A DNA stretch of 64,000 nt from Dugong dugon (Eukaryota; Chordata; Mammalia; Sirenia; Dugongidae). Location: contig CM057469.1 in assembly GCA_030035585.1 (NCBI GenBank), positions 18,904,501 through 18,968,500 on the forward strand, given 5' to 3'. Each line of letters opens with the position of its first letter. The first letter of the stretch is position 1. Below are positions 31,511 to 43,560 of this stretch, one piece after another. Made by a program: the position numbers and the translations under genes. The notes below the pieces were generated by a model that saw nothing but the letters and a program-made list of their open reading frames with translations, ran no database searches and was not told where the DNA came from.

Positions 31511-34500
31511 TTTTCCTCCCCCTTGGCTTTTGGTAAAAATCAGTCCTCCATAATAGTCATCAGCTTATCCCAGGTACTAGAATACCAATGGTTTCTGTTA
31601 CTTTCAGAAGACGGTAATAGCTAATTGTTAGAATTCTATGTGCCAGGCCATAGCTAGCATATAGCACTTTAACACTCACAAGAACCCTATGAGGAATATG
31701 CTATGATTAGTTCCACCTGACATTTCAGGAAATTGTGGCCTGGAGAAACAATGCCTTGTTGAAGACCAATAGTTTATATTGATCGAACTGGGATATATAC
31801 CCAGGTAGCCTGACTCTAAAGCCTGAACTCTTCATCACTATCCTATGTTTTATCTACATGTCTCCTACTCTGCATCGTGTTTGACAAATAAACCACTTCT
31901 TCTAAACTTTTTTTTAAGAAGAAATGTTCCCAAATTTATAAATCAATTTTATGGTGAGGTTTTTTTTTTTTTTTTTGGTAGGTTTTTTTTTTTTTTTGAA
32001 TCCTTTATATAACACCAAAAAAAATTCCTCAAATGTATGTTTTTACAAAAGAGGTTTGCTTGATGTGATGTGCCATTGCTTCAAATTGCAATACAAACCC
32101 ATCTGTCATTCTCTTTTTGATGTTCATATAAGCATAATAAGATTATGTGACTTAAGGATACACGCTTCATGGCTTTCTCCCTAAATAATCACTCCCACAG
32201 CTGGGGTACTCTAGCAACTGGGAGAAAACTAAGTGTGTGCTCCAAGCATTTTAAAGGAAGAGACTAAAGGAGAGCCTAAGCCCAACTCTTCTCCTGAGAA
32301 CCACTTGTGGTTCTGGGGAATGAGTCGTTGGCACAGTGATTGGAGTTTTTATCTGGCATACCAGCTCCCAGGGATTCAAATGACAGAATGACAGTGTTAA
32401 CGCGCCTTTTGAAGTCTGTCATGGTAAATTTACTGAGCACAGAGAGAATAGTTTGGAATGTAACTTCTGTCCCATATCTTTTCTAGTTGTCCACCAGTAT
32501 AGCCATGTGTGCATCTGAACCCCCAATATTTTGAACATTAACTATCCTCCCTCCACCACCAGAAGATTTTCAGGAAATGCATACTGTTGTGATGTATCTA
32601 GCATGTATTAATAAGTAACAAAGCCTCAAAATTAATGATGTATGTATGTAAATGATGCTATTGCAGGTAAATAGGAAGATGTCATCTTAGTTTATTTATT
32701 TGCATATATATATACTTATGCATGTATATTTGTGTTTTCTGCTGTAGAGAAGGAATAGACCAAATCTGAAATGGAGATGGATAATTTTATATAAATGTAT
32801 AATCAATTTATGCATGCTCTTTTTCAGTTGCAACCATTGTCTCTGCTTTCCATGACTTGGTATCTTAGATTGAATTTCTGCTCTTGCTATGTTTAGAATC
32901 TATTTTTAACTTGGCCAACTGACTTACTATGGTACCATGTGAGTGTTGCTATTTTTAAATATGTAATAGTTGTCCCTAGAACCCACTTAAAACTCTATAG
33001 AAGGCCATTGTGAGTCTGTCCCACTCCACTGTACATGTTCCAAGATGTAAGATAATGATTTTTTCAAAAATATTTACTGTGTTCCTACTGTATGTCAGGC
33101 AACCAGCTGTGTGTTTTCATGTTTTTCATTTACACCACAAAAAACACCTGTGTTAGTAGAGACTTCTTGCCTTACCAAGGACATTGTTAATTCTCTATAA
33201 TTATAAAGCTGTGTACTGAGTGGAAAGAGTGTGGATATTAATGCCAGTCAGTCCTGAGTTCAAATCCTGTTTTTGCCACTTGTCGGCTATATGAATGTGG
33301 GCAAATTACCTAGTTTCTCTGAGTCTCAGTTTTTTTCATTTGTGAAATGTGAATTAACAACAATACTTCCTTGCGGGTTGTTATGAAGACATATTCAGTG
33401 AGCTGATGTAGCTTACTGGGCACTTCTACAATGTGTGACACAAAGCAGCCACACAGTAAATGGTAGTTATTGTTATTTTTTATTATTCTGAGTTTCTTCA
33501 TGTCTTGGAAAAGAAAAGATCAGAGAGATTGGAAGACACATGTTAGTTAAAGGGTCACCGCGCTGCTCTACTCTTTGACCTGGGCTGTTTAGATCTGAGC
33601 AGCTCAAAAGCGCTGCAGTAACCCAATGTGGGATTTGAACAAATGCCAAGGCCTTTCGGTTGGGGCCTTTTGCCCCCGGGAGTCCGCAAACATCTGCTAG
33701 AGCCTCTTGAGTGAGTCCTGGTAATTGTTTAACCAAGTATTAGCTTTGAGCAGATATGTCTTTGCTTGCTCAGTGTGGACATAGCTTATGTAGAAGCAGC
33801 AGCTCTGTACACATCTATGGAGGAATTATGTCTACATCCAACTGAGTCTGGATTAAAACCACTTGGTGATGATTTCAGAGTCCCTGCAGTGTTCTCCGGG
33901 AGGCCTACTGAATGCTTTCTGGATAAAGGATTCATGAACTTTTCTGGGTGCTCTGAGGTGATGTCTCATGACTTCAGGTTTCCCCTGAATGCCAGTAGAG
34001 ATAGCAGATTTGGTCCACCGGTTCCTGCTCAAGTGGCTCCTTAAGTATGGTCTTCTCTACTGTTATTGGACTGTTCTATTGGGAGACATTAATATAGTTT
34101 CTTTAGTTTCTGGGCAGAGGTTGGGAGTCCTGGGCTGTTGAAGTTAGTGAGGGAGGCAAGAAGTCTCACATTGAGACCAATGCCATTTAATCAAGTAACT
34201 TAGGGGGAGTTTATTCCCCAACTATGTTTGCCTAGCATTAGATATCATATGTAGCTGTTTTATATGACTATTACAAGAAATAAGTCATTCTCTTCTGGTT
34301 ATTTGAACAAACCAAAAGAAATTTTAAGTCATCTTCCACTACATGTCCACTGATAATCCATGATTTCTATTGTACAATATACTATAATAAATATTTGCAG
34401 AATATAATTTTGAATTACTGTTCTGGTGCTTTGCAGGTTCTTATGAACTTTCTCAAGCAGTTATTGTATTCTCAGGTATTTATCCACTCCTCAAGTGCAA

Positions 34501-35254
34501 GGATTTGGGCTTTTATGTTTATGGTATTTCCCAAATTATCTAATACAGTTCTATGCCATGGTGTCTGCTCCATCCAGTTGCAGGGGCAATGAAAATTGCA
34601 AGGATATTGCCTAATTCCTCAAGACTTAAACATATTCTAAAGTAAGTATTTGCATTAAATTTTTATGAAGTGAAGGACTCTCATTTTGTATTAGAAAACT
34701 AAATGATCTAAGTAGTTTCTGGAGGTAATTTATTGGTTAATCTCTTTTCTTGTGCACAACACTATTTGGAAAACTCATTTTATTTGCGTTAAATAGGCAG
34801 TTAGGATTTATATAAGTTGTTGATTATTCACATGATAAATTCAGCAGAAATCAAATATATATGCATAAAAAATTTATACAGTTGTCCAAAATACTTTTAA
34901 TAACTTTTATATATCTAAATTGAGTTTACTATCCTGCTCATTGTATTTTAAAAGTGTCCCCATTTAAAAATTCTGTATTCTCAGTAAAATTTTTGCAATG
35001 GATTGGACATCTTTGTAGAAGCAATATAGTTTTCCTTTGACTGCCCTACAGGCAGAGTTAGAAGTTGTTATAAATTAAATCTATTTTAATGTGGTTCACT
35101 TAACTGGTTTAACTCATATATGTTATCAGACTTGGATGGGACTTTTCAGGGAATTTACTTTGGCTTCTTTGTATTCAGAGCTTTGAGATTTTATAAAAAG
35201 TTCTCAGAAAAAAGCATAGTATTATTTAAAATCCTTTTTCTACTACTTAAAAAG
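31511..35254. other. Mostly unassigned DNA with L2 and MIR
   Basis: L2/MIR3-like at 31610-31860 ('tctatgtgccaggccatagc', 'acaagaaccctatgagg'). T tracts at 31960-31997. MIR (plus) at 33210-33480 ('gtcctgagttcaaatcctg', 'tttctctgagtctcag'). The rest, including a 92-residue frame at 33766-34044, has no recognisable family. It could include conserved non-coding elements. Confidence 0.5.
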
Positions 35255-35415
35255 GATTAACTCTTTTTTGAATGAGTAATATATGCCCATGGTACAAAAT
35301 TCAAAAGATACAAGGGCTATATAGTGAAAAGGCATTCTCCCTCCCTGCCCTGTCCCTCAGCCACCTAACATTCCTCCCTAGATACAATCACTTACCAGGT
35401 TTTTTGTTTCTTTCT
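35255..35415. mobile_element. Ancient L1M-type 3' fragment
   Basis: The motif 'gagtaatatatgcccatgg', 'acaaaattcaaaagatacaa' followed by a C-rich stretch is a familiar old mammalian L1 3' signature. It is highly diverged. Confidence 0.5.
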
Positions 35416-35904
35416 ACTTTTTAAAAAGCAGATGCAAATATTTAAATCTTTGATTAATGCCCTGTTAACCTTCCTTTTAGGATAATCAGAAAAATGACAT
35501 AGCATATAGTCCTTCCAGAATCCTATACAAAGTCCTTATTTTATGTATGAAGCCCAGAGAAAATAAAATCTGCTGATTTTTTTTTTTTCTGAGCCTTGGG
35601 AAAGTCTTCTATTGCATATTAATATAATAATGATGGTAAAATAAACTCTGCTACAGATTATGAAGGAAATAACCAAAATGAGCATATCGCATATTTTAAC
35701 TAAGGAGAAAACTGGTTTCATTAAAGATCATAATAAAATGTTTTTTAATTACTTAAAAATCATTTATGTATGTACTGTTTAATTCTCTGATTTGTAAATT
35801 CCTGAATCAAAGATTTTCATGAACTTACATGATATTTGAAGAAATCTAATTTGTCATAACTAGAAATCCTTCTGTTGCTGATGTTTTTTCATATGCCAAG
35901 TTCA

Positions 35905-35972
35905 AAAAAGTAGTATGCAATGGACATTTTACATATATTATGTCTAATCCTCACAATAACTCTGCAAGATAG

Positions 35973-36022
<50 letters not shown>
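35905..36022 (+). repeat. L2 core followed by (TA)n microsatellite
   Basis: 'attatgtctaatcctcacaa' is L2/MIR3-like. A (TA)22-type microsatellite at 35976-36022 follows. The L2 core seems to resume at about 37000 ('ggagatgaggaaactgaggc') after the L1 insertion. Confidence 0.7.
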
Positions 36023-36024
<2 letters not shown>

Positions 36025-36990
36025 ATTTATTTTTGTTGCTGTTGAAAATATATGTAACAGAGCATATACCAATTCAACAATTTCTATATGTACACTTCAG
36101 TGACATTGATTACATTCTTTGAGTTGTGCAACCTTTCTCACCTCCTTTTCTTAGTTGTTCCTCCCCCATTAACACAAACTCACTGCCCCCTAAGTTTCCT
36201 ATCTAAATCTTTCAAGTTGCTGTTGTCAATTTTGATCCCATATAAATAGATCTTAAAAAGCACAATGCTCAAGGCAGACATTCTTTACAAGTTTTAGCTA
36301 CAACTATTTTTTAAGCTAAACTGTATTGTTTGATTTTAAGAAGACTTCAGGGGATATTTTTGATTTAATGTTTAAAGATTATCTCAAGGCAATAGTTTCA
36401 GGGGTTCATCCAGCTTTCATGGCTCCAGAAAATCTGGATTCCGTGAGAATTTTAAATTCTTTTCTGCATTTCCCCCCTTTTGTTCAGGATTCTTCTATAG
36501 AATCTTTGATCAAAATGTTCAGTAATGGTAACCAGCCACCGTGCAGTTCTTCTGGTCTCATGGCAAAGGAGGCAGTTGTTCCTGGAGGCAATTAGCGACA
36601 CATTCCACATTCTCCTCCTGTTCCTGACTCTCCTTCTTCCTCTGTTGCTCCAGGCAAATAGAAACCAATTGTTATACCTTGGATGGCTGCCTCACTATTT
36701 TAAGACCCCAGGCACTGTGCAATGAACTAGGAGGTAGAACAGAAGCACTAATTATGATATTAGGTCAATTAACTGGGATGTCCCTTGAAACCATGTCCCT
36801 AAACCTCCAAACCAAGGAACCAGATCCCATGAAGTATTTGGTTGTACATAAGCAGCCTCAGCAGCTACTCTTTTTTTTTTTTTTTTGGTTGGTGTTGTAA
36901 ATATACCTATCACACAACTTTTGCCAATTCAAAATTTACAGTTGTACAACTTATTGACAGCAATTACATTAATTGGCTGCCTGCCAGATC
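36023..36990 (-). mobile_element. Older L1 3'UTR with internal A tract
   Basis: Minus-strand counterpart of the element at 9370-10052. The right part ('cttttgccaattcaaaattt') joins through a T17 tract to 'agcagctactctt' at about 36870, exactly the junction seen at 9498-9506. Its left end ('cttcagtgacattgattacattc') recurs at 62.4 kb. Frames of 60-90 residues inside it are shadows. Confidence 0.8.
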
Positions 36991-37617
36991 AAGTTTGTTA
37001 CTGCTCTTTTGGAGATGAGGAAACTGAGGCTGTGAGAATTGAAGAAACCTGCCACAGGTTCACAGCAAGAAGGGCAAAGCTGGGATGGACACCTATCTCT
37101 GATGACCCAAGTCGTGGTCCACTATATTGTTCAAAACACAGAATCTACTCGTCAAGAAAAAGGTGTGATGTTTGACAGTGTGTATGTATCTCATTTCATC
37201 AAGGCATATGCCAAAAGCTTGAAGACATTTGTAAACAAAACGGAGTCAGGAAAACTAGGTGAAAATAAATTTAGGTGATGAGGTAATGGATAAATCCTCC
37301 AAAGTGTTGATTATCAGCCACTGTATTCCTGGGAGTGGGTGCAATAGGGCCCTATCTCAGGCCTTGTTCTGATCAACATTTTATTAATGCTTTGGACCAG
37401 AGCAGTGACTATAATATAGTAGGACTTACAAATAACCTATTGAATAAATGAATGAATAAGGATATTTGTATTGTGCTGATCATATCTTTAGCTGTCACAA
37501 AGTCTCCAGTCATGATAATTATATTAAGCGACAAATTTAAGATTAAAAAATCATACGCACATGTGATAAGACTAAAACAATGAAATTTAACAAGGATAAA
37601 TGTTAAATCCTAAACTC

Positions 37618-37811
37618 ATTGTTATTAGTTGCCGTCGAGTGGATTCCAACTTATGGAGATCCCGTATGTGCAGATTAAAACTGTGCTCCATAGGGTTTTC
37701 AAGGCTCTGACCTTTTGGAAGGAGATTACCCAAGTTCCTCTGGGTGGTTTTGAACTGCCAACCTTTAAGTTAGTAGTCGAGCTCTTAACCGTTTGTGCCA
37801 CCCAGCCACCT
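37618..37811 (-). mobile_element. AfroSINE, long form
   Basis: It runs from 'agttgccgtcgagtggattc' to 'tttgtgccacccagccacc', with the long-form middle 'tttggaaggagattacccaag'. Good preservation of the B-box complement is not seen (ttttgaactgcc). Confidence 0.88.
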
Positions 37812-39669
37812 GAATCCTAAACTTAGACCTCCACAATCAATTGTACAATGACAAGATATGGTCATTAAGGTATAAAGTGTGGAAAAAAGAGAGAGGAAGG
37901 AAGGAAGTTAGTTAGGCAGAATCCATTTCTATTGCTAGCAACCAAGAACTAGAAGAATACATACCTACTCGTTCCTTAGTATACCATCCATATTCAGGAA
38001 GGAAAAGAAAACTTTGGATTTTAGTGGATAAGAACCTCAAAATGAGGTGAGTAATATGATATAGCTGTTGAACAAAATTAATAGACAATTAGGGAACAGA
38101 AAAAGGGAGGATATTCTTCGTGTTTGCTCTACAATAATCAGATGCTATCTAGAGTATGTTTCAAACTCTGAGTCCCACATGTTGACAGGAACAATAACAA
38201 TCTATGGAGAATCCATAGGAAAGTGAGTAGAATGATGAATGGAGTTAAATCTGTGACATATGAAGAATAGTTGATGGAACCAGGGATTTTAGTCTAGAGA
38301 AAATAATTTGGGGAAGTATGATCTTTAAGAATTTGAGTGGTATATAGAAAAGAAATTGCATTTATAGGATATAACTGAACCATTGACTTACAGGGTTTGA
38401 AGGATCCTTGGAGGTCATTTCACCTACCTGTCCATCTGGTACTTGAATCACTAATTATCACTTTTTACACGTATCTCAAAGAGAACATGACATAAAATAA
38501 GTGGTTGTTGGTCTAGAACCTAGATTAGTGGTTCTCATAATGTGGTCCCCAGACCAGCAGTATCAGCATTGCCTGGGAACTTGTTAGAGATGCAAATTAT
38601 TGGACCACTCACCCCAGACCTACCTAATCAGAAACTCTGGGAGTGGGGCTCAGCTATCTGTATTGTAACACGCCCTCCAGGCGATTCTGATGCATGCTAA
38701 AATCTGAGAATCATTACAGATCATCAGATGTAGGTGTTTACCCTAGAATCTTAATTGCAGCATATGTTTGAAAACCTAGCCTTTCCTCAGTGATTTCTAT
38801 TCAGCTATCTTTTGAACAAGTCCAACCAATAATCTGATTTATCCTGTACAATGGATATTTGTCCAGGTTTTTGGCTACACAGCACCTAAACCCCTTCCCA
38901 TTGGAGTTGATCCCCCTCATTTTGTGAGTCTTAATGGGAAGCCAAGTGTCCTACTATGGAAGCCAAAGGGTCCAGATACTCCCTCTTCCAAACCTCTAAG
39001 AGCAGGGGTGTGGGCAGGCATGTGAGCTAGGCTGGCAGATTAATTACTCCTACCTGAAACTCTGAATCTTGAACAAGTGACATAAAGACAAAGGGATGGT
39101 TCAGAATTCATTCATGGAGCAGGGTCTAGGGGCAAACAGTAGGAGAGTCTGATGCTTGTGTAGGAAGCAGAACAGCAGCTGCCTGTCCAGTGAGGTGACA
39201 TTGGCTATGGGTGCTGCTGCCCAGCTTCCTGGGGTTCCTGTCCTTTTCTGAGTCTGGCTCTCCAGCTTATATACAACCTCTACAATCTACTCTGTATCCT
39301 TTTAATAAGTTAGGCAGAATCCATTTCTGTTGCTAACAACCAAGAACCAGAAAAATACATACCTACTCATTCTTTAGTGCACCATCCGTATTCAGTTGGG
39401 CCCACAGCTTACTATTGCTGCTTTAGACAGGGACAAAAATAGGTAATCAATGCTGGTCAACATTAGCAAGAAGCAGAAAAAAAGGTTGAAGCTAGTGTCT
39501 GAACTCTGGGGTCATTTTTCCACCCTATTGCTGTGAATCTTTGGGAGCATTCCCAAATGCTTCCTGGAATAATCCAACATTGCTTGCATTTTATGTTCCT
39601 AATTTATTTTTAGAATAGAATTTTTTTTTGTAGGGAGTTCTATCAAATTACCAATGACTGTACTACCTG
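37812..39669. other. Unassigned DNA containing a MER5A-like element
   Basis: A MER5A-type hAT-derived element occupies 38525-38720 (plus: 'gtggtccccagaccagcagtatcagc', 'cctaatcagaaactctgggag', 'ccctccaggcgattctgatgc'). A 90-bp sequence near 37915-37990 ('aggcagaatccatttctatt') recurs at 39310-39400 in direct orientation, indicating a local duplication or a shared unnamed repeat. Confidence 0.6.
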
Positions 39670-39670
39670 T

Positions 39671-39824
39671 GGAGACCCGGTGGTGCAGTGGTTAAGATCT
39701 CAGCTGCTAACCAAAAGGTCGGTAGTTCAAATCCACCAGCTCCTCCTTGGGGCAATTCTACTCTGTCCTATAGGGTCACTATGAGTCAGAATTGACTCGA
39801 TGACAATAGTTTTTTTTTTTTTTT
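39671..39824 (+). mobile_element. AfroSINE, short form
   Basis: A complete plus-strand copy: 'ggagacccggtggtgcagtgg', B box 'agttcaaatccaccagc', tail 'gggtcactatgagtcagaat' and a T tract. 'tactacct' before and 'taccacct' after suggest an 8-bp duplication. Confidence 0.95.
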
Positions 39825-39835
39825 AATACCACCTA

Positions 39836-39998
39836 TCCCCCCTGGGTGGTGCAAATGGTTAACCACTCAGCTACTAACAGAAACGTTGGTGATTTGACTC
39901 TACTCAGAGGTGCCTTGGAAGAAAGGCCTGGAAATCTGCTTCCACAGTTCTCTAAAACACATGGGGTAGCCATGAGTGAGAGTCAACTCATCGGCTTA
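39836..39998 (+). mobile_element. AfroSINE, long form
   Basis: It begins 'ccctgggtggtgcaaatggtt' a dozen bases after the previous SINE. The RTE-like middle 'gaaaggcctggaaatctgctt' and the tail 'agccatgagtgagagtcaac' are clear. Two SINEs lie in tandem but belong to different subfamilies, so they are separate insertions. Confidence 0.9.
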
Positions 39999-41165
39999 GC
40001 TCTTCATCTAAAATGTCTTTCAAATCCGACCCCCTACTCTTCTCACTATGGCAGCCCCAGTTCTGGCCTCTGTTGTCTGCTGTGGACTAGAGTCAGCCTC
40101 CTAACTGGTCTCTCTGCCTTTGGTCTTGCTCCACTTGAATCCATCTTCCCTGCTGCTGCCTGTAATCTTTCTAAATCACAGATATGATGAGGTCACTTCT
40201 CAGCTCAAAAATATTTAACAGTCCACTATAGCTTATAGATAAAGTCTGAAGTCCAAAATGCTCTATAATGCATTTTATAATCTGACATCAGTATTAACTT
40301 TCTAGCATCCTGCCTAGTTTTATCCAGCCCCCACCCTACCCTCCTCCAACCCTTCCTGCCCCCAAAAACTTTAGCCAAAAAAAACTCTTGAATGCTTTGA
40401 AATCTTGTGACTTTTTCTCCTACTGTCCCCTTAACCTGAAAAGACCTCTTTCTTGCATTTAATAATAGCTAACGTTTGTGCAACGCTTTGCAGTTCACAA
40501 AGGACAGCTTTCTCATAAACACTCATTTGAGAGGCTTCATGACTGGTTAAGAGCTGGGTTTGAATTCACTCCTTATTTGCCGTGTAACCGTGGATGATTT
40601 ATTTAACCTCTATAGGCTCCTCATCTGTAAATTGGGGGTAATAATATTATCATATCTCCTAGGATGGTTTTGAGGATTAAATGAGTTAATACACTGGAAA
40701 TAGTTAGAGCATTGCCTGACACACCAAAAACAAAAACAAAAACAAAAAAAACAAAAAACCCAAACCCGTTGCTGTCAAGCCAATTCCGGCTCATAGCAAC
40801 CCTATAGGACAGAGTAGAACTGCCACATAGGGTTTCCAATGAGCGGCTGGTGGATTCAAACTGCCCACTTTTTGGTTAGCAGCTGAGCTTGTAACAATTG
40901 CACCACCAGGGTTCCGCCTGACATGCAGTACACGCTAAGGAAGGGTTAGCTGCTCTTTATTGTCCTCACAACACCTCTGCTATTAAGCAACAAAAAGCCC
41001 AAAGCATCTGAAGTTAGGACTTAGGTCTTCTGACTACAAAGCTTGTAGTGGGCAATTTCACCATTGCACATTGCTTTTCCACCTAGAAAAATCCTACTTG
41101 TTCTTCGAGACCCAGCTCAGGAATCTCCTTTTCTGTGAATCTCCCCTCATCTCCATGTGACTCTG
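39999..41165 (+). mobile_element. L2 remnants and MIR split by an AfroSINE
   Basis: L2-like at 40000-40400 ('gatgaggtcacttctcagctc', 'gataaagtctgaagtcc') and 41085-41165. MIR at 40545-40723 ('ctcatctgtaaattgggggt', 'gttttgaggattaaatgagtt') is interrupted by the SINE at 40724-40915. The MIR piece gcctgaca is duplicated at 40714-40721 and 40916-40923. Confidence 0.7.
40724..40915 (-). mobile_element. AfroSINE, short form with expanded (CAAAA)n tail
   Basis: The tail on the left is an extended C/A-rich stretch. The body runs to 'caccaccagggttcc'. It is flanked by the 8-bp target duplication gcctgaca. Confidence 0.94.
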
Positions 41166-41168
41166 AGA

Positions 41169-41387
41169 TCAAAAAACAAAAACCAAACCTTTTGCAGTCC
41201 AGTTGATTCTGACTCATAGCAGCCTCATAGGACAGATTAGAACTGTTTCATAGGGTTTCCAAGGCTGTAATCTTTTTGGAAGCAGACTGTCACATCTTTC
41301 TCCTAAGGAGCAGCAGCTGGTGGGTTTGAACCGTGGACCTTTTGGTTGGCAGTTGAGCGCTTTAACCACTGCACCACTATGGCTCCA
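41169..41387 (-). mobile_element. AfroSINE, long form, with TSD
   Basis: The body spans 'ccttttgcagtccagttgat' to 'gcaccactatggctcc'. It is flanked by actctgaga at 41160-41168 and 41388-41396. The 90-residue minus frame is a SINE shadow. Confidence 0.93.
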
Positions 41388-41568
41388 ACTCTGAGACACA
41401 ACCGATGTATTTCCCTGAAGTAAGATTCCATTGATTGTAAGATGCACCATTGTTTTGTGTGTCATTAAGGAAAAATAAAGTGCCAATAATAATTGTTATA
41501 ATAATAACTAGACTGTATCAGTTAGGCTTCTCCAGAGTAACAGAGCCAATAGGAGGTATATATAAAAG

Positions 41569-41778
41569 AACTAAAAAAAGCCGTTGTTGTCTAGTTGCTT
41601 CTGACCCATGGCGACCCCATGTGTTCCAGCGTAGAACTGCTCCATAGGATTTTCTTGGCTATAATCTTTACGGAAGCAGATCGCCAGGTCTTTCTCCAGT
41701 GTTGCCACTGGGTGGGTTCGAACTGCCAGTCTTTAGGTTAGCAGCCGATCACAAACTGCTTGCGTCATCCAGGGACCT
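41569..41778 (-). mobile_element. AfroSINE, long form
   Basis: From 'gccgttgttgtctagttgct' to 'gcgtcatccagggacc', with middle 'ggctataatctttacggaagcag'. Confidence 0.9.
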
Positions 41779-41787
41779 TTATAAATA

Positions 41788-43165
41788 TACAGGTATCCCC
41801 CGCTTTTCAAAAGTTCCCTTTATGCCACTTCCCTTTTATTAAAGAACCTGTTTTCGCTAACCCAAAGAAATCCGAAGAGGATTTTTTTTTTTTTTAACGA
41901 AAAAAGGTGCAAATAGCGTTCAGTGTTTGTTTAGCAGCGAGTCATTAAAGAGGCAGTGCGCACCCTGAGCAGCGAGAATGGCGTCGACAAGCTCCTATCC
42001 CGGCAACTACACTCAATATCTCAGCATCAAGCCGCCATAGCTTTGAACGGTGTCTGTGAGTATCTATGCTTTATCTTGATTTATTTTGTGCATCTGTTAG
42101 CAAAATATCGGAAAAGCCTAAGAGAGCTTGTGAGGGTTTTGTGTGTTATTTGGTATGTTTTGGTAGATTATTTTTTCAGTCTGGAAACACCCTGGACTAA
42201 ACACAACTGGACTAAACGAAAGCTAAGAAATTTCCTGAACACAACCAAACACTTCAAGAGACGGAGTAGCAGGGGCGGGGGTCTGGGGACCATGGTTTCA
42301 GAGGACATCTAGGTCAGTTGGCATAACAAAGTTTATTAAGAAAATGTTCTGCATCCCACTTTGGTGAGTGGAGTCTGGGGTCTTAAAAGCTAGCGAGTGG
42401 CCATCTAAAATGCATCAACTGGTCCCAACGAACCTGGAGCAAAGGAGAATGAAGAACACCAAAGACACAAGGAAAACATTAGCCCAAGAGACAGAAAGGG
42501 CCACATAAACCAGAGACTCAATCAGCCTGAGACCAGAAGAACTAGATGGTGCCCAGCTACCACCAATGACCGCCCTGACAGAGAACAGAACAGAAAGTCC
42601 CTGACGGAGCAGGAGAAAAGTGGGTGGCAGAACTCAAATTCTAGTAAAAAGACCAGACTTAATGGTTTGATTGAGACTGGAGGGACCCCAGAAGACATGG
42701 TCCCTGGACTCTGTTAGCCCAAAACTAAAACCATTCCCGAGGCCAACTCTACAGACAAAGATTAGACCGGACTATGGGGCATAAAATACTTGTGAACAGT
42801 GTGCTTCTTAGCTCAAGTAGATACATGAGACTAAATGGGCAGCTCCTGTCTGGAGGCGAGATGAGAAGGCAGAGAGGGTCAGGAGCTGGTTGAATGGACA
42901 TGGGAAATCCGGGGTAGAAAGTTAAGAGTGTGCTGTCACAGTATAGGGAGAACAACTAGGGTCATATAACAATGTATGTAAAAATTTTTGTATGAGAGAC
43001 TAACTTGAATTGTAAACTTTCACTTAAAGCACAACAATTTAAAAAAAAAAGTGAAAAAAAATTTCCCATATAAATTAATTGTAACTGCTTCTTCACTTTA
43101 CGTCATTTCACCTTACTAAATGTTTCATAGGAATGCTCTACTTTCAGGTAGCAGGGGAACCTCTG
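41788..43165 (+). mobile_element. Tigger-like DNA transposon, split by L1
   Basis: The left end caggtatcccccgctttt (41790) and the complement of the right end 'gcaggggaacctctg' (43151-43165) form imperfect terminal inverted repeats. A TA lies at the left boundary. The element pieces are 41788-42176 and about 43062-43165, roughly 500 bp in total, which suggests a non-autonomous copy. The 118-residue frame spanning its L1 junction is a chimera without function. Confidence 0.7.
42178..43061 (+). mobile_element. L1 3'UTR inserted in the Tigger-like element
   Basis: A long UTR copy ('cgaaagctaagaaatttcctg', 'ggtcttaaaagctagcgagtg', '...aaagcacaacaattt' plus A tail). The boundary with the transposon is placed within a few tens of bases. 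No clean duplication could be defined. Confidence 0.88.
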
Positions 43166-43170
43166 CGTGC

Positions 43171-43216
<46 letters not shown>
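43165..43216. repeat. (GT)n microsatellite
   Basis: About 25 GT units preceded by GCGTGC. It sits between the right end of the Tigger-like element and the resumed outer repeat. Confidence 0.95.
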
Positions 43217-43217
<1 letters not shown>

Positions 43218-43560
43218 TATGGAATTGGCTCATGCAATTGTGGAGGCTAACAAGTTTGAAATCCCTAGGATAGACCAGCAGCCTGGAAACTTGGGCAGGA
43301 GTTGATGTTGTAGTCTTGAATTGGAAAGCTATAGGACAGGCCAATGCTGCAGTCTTGAAGTAAAGTTACTTCTTCTCCAGGAAACTTCAGTTTTTGCCCT
43401 TAAGGCCTTCCAACTATTGAATGAGGCCCACCCACATTATCAAGGGTAATCTTTACTTAAAAAGTGAACTGATGATAAATATTAACCACATCTACAAAAT
43501 ACCTTCACAGCAACACCCATATTGGTGTTTGATTAAATAACTGGCCTAGCAGACACTATC

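Larger units (their letters stand above)
41515..43560 (+). mobile_element. Old LTR-like repeat split by three later insertions
   Basis: The outer repeat starts 'gtatcagttaggcttctccag' (41515-41568) and resumes after a (GT)n tract (43165-43216) with 'ggaattggctcatgcaattg' and '...gaggcccacccacattatc'. This is a widespread mammalian repeat I do not name. Between the halves sit a SINE, a Tigger-like element and an L1 3'UTR. Confidence 0.7.

Noticed and set aside
33766-34044. 92-residue frame in repeat-poor DNA
   Set aside because: No recognisable domain, no good acceptor or donor at its edges, and no conservation information; left unassigned.
43165-43216. Regular short repeats suggesting a CRISPR-like array
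   Set aside because: A simple dinucleotide microsatellite without spacers in a mammalian genome.
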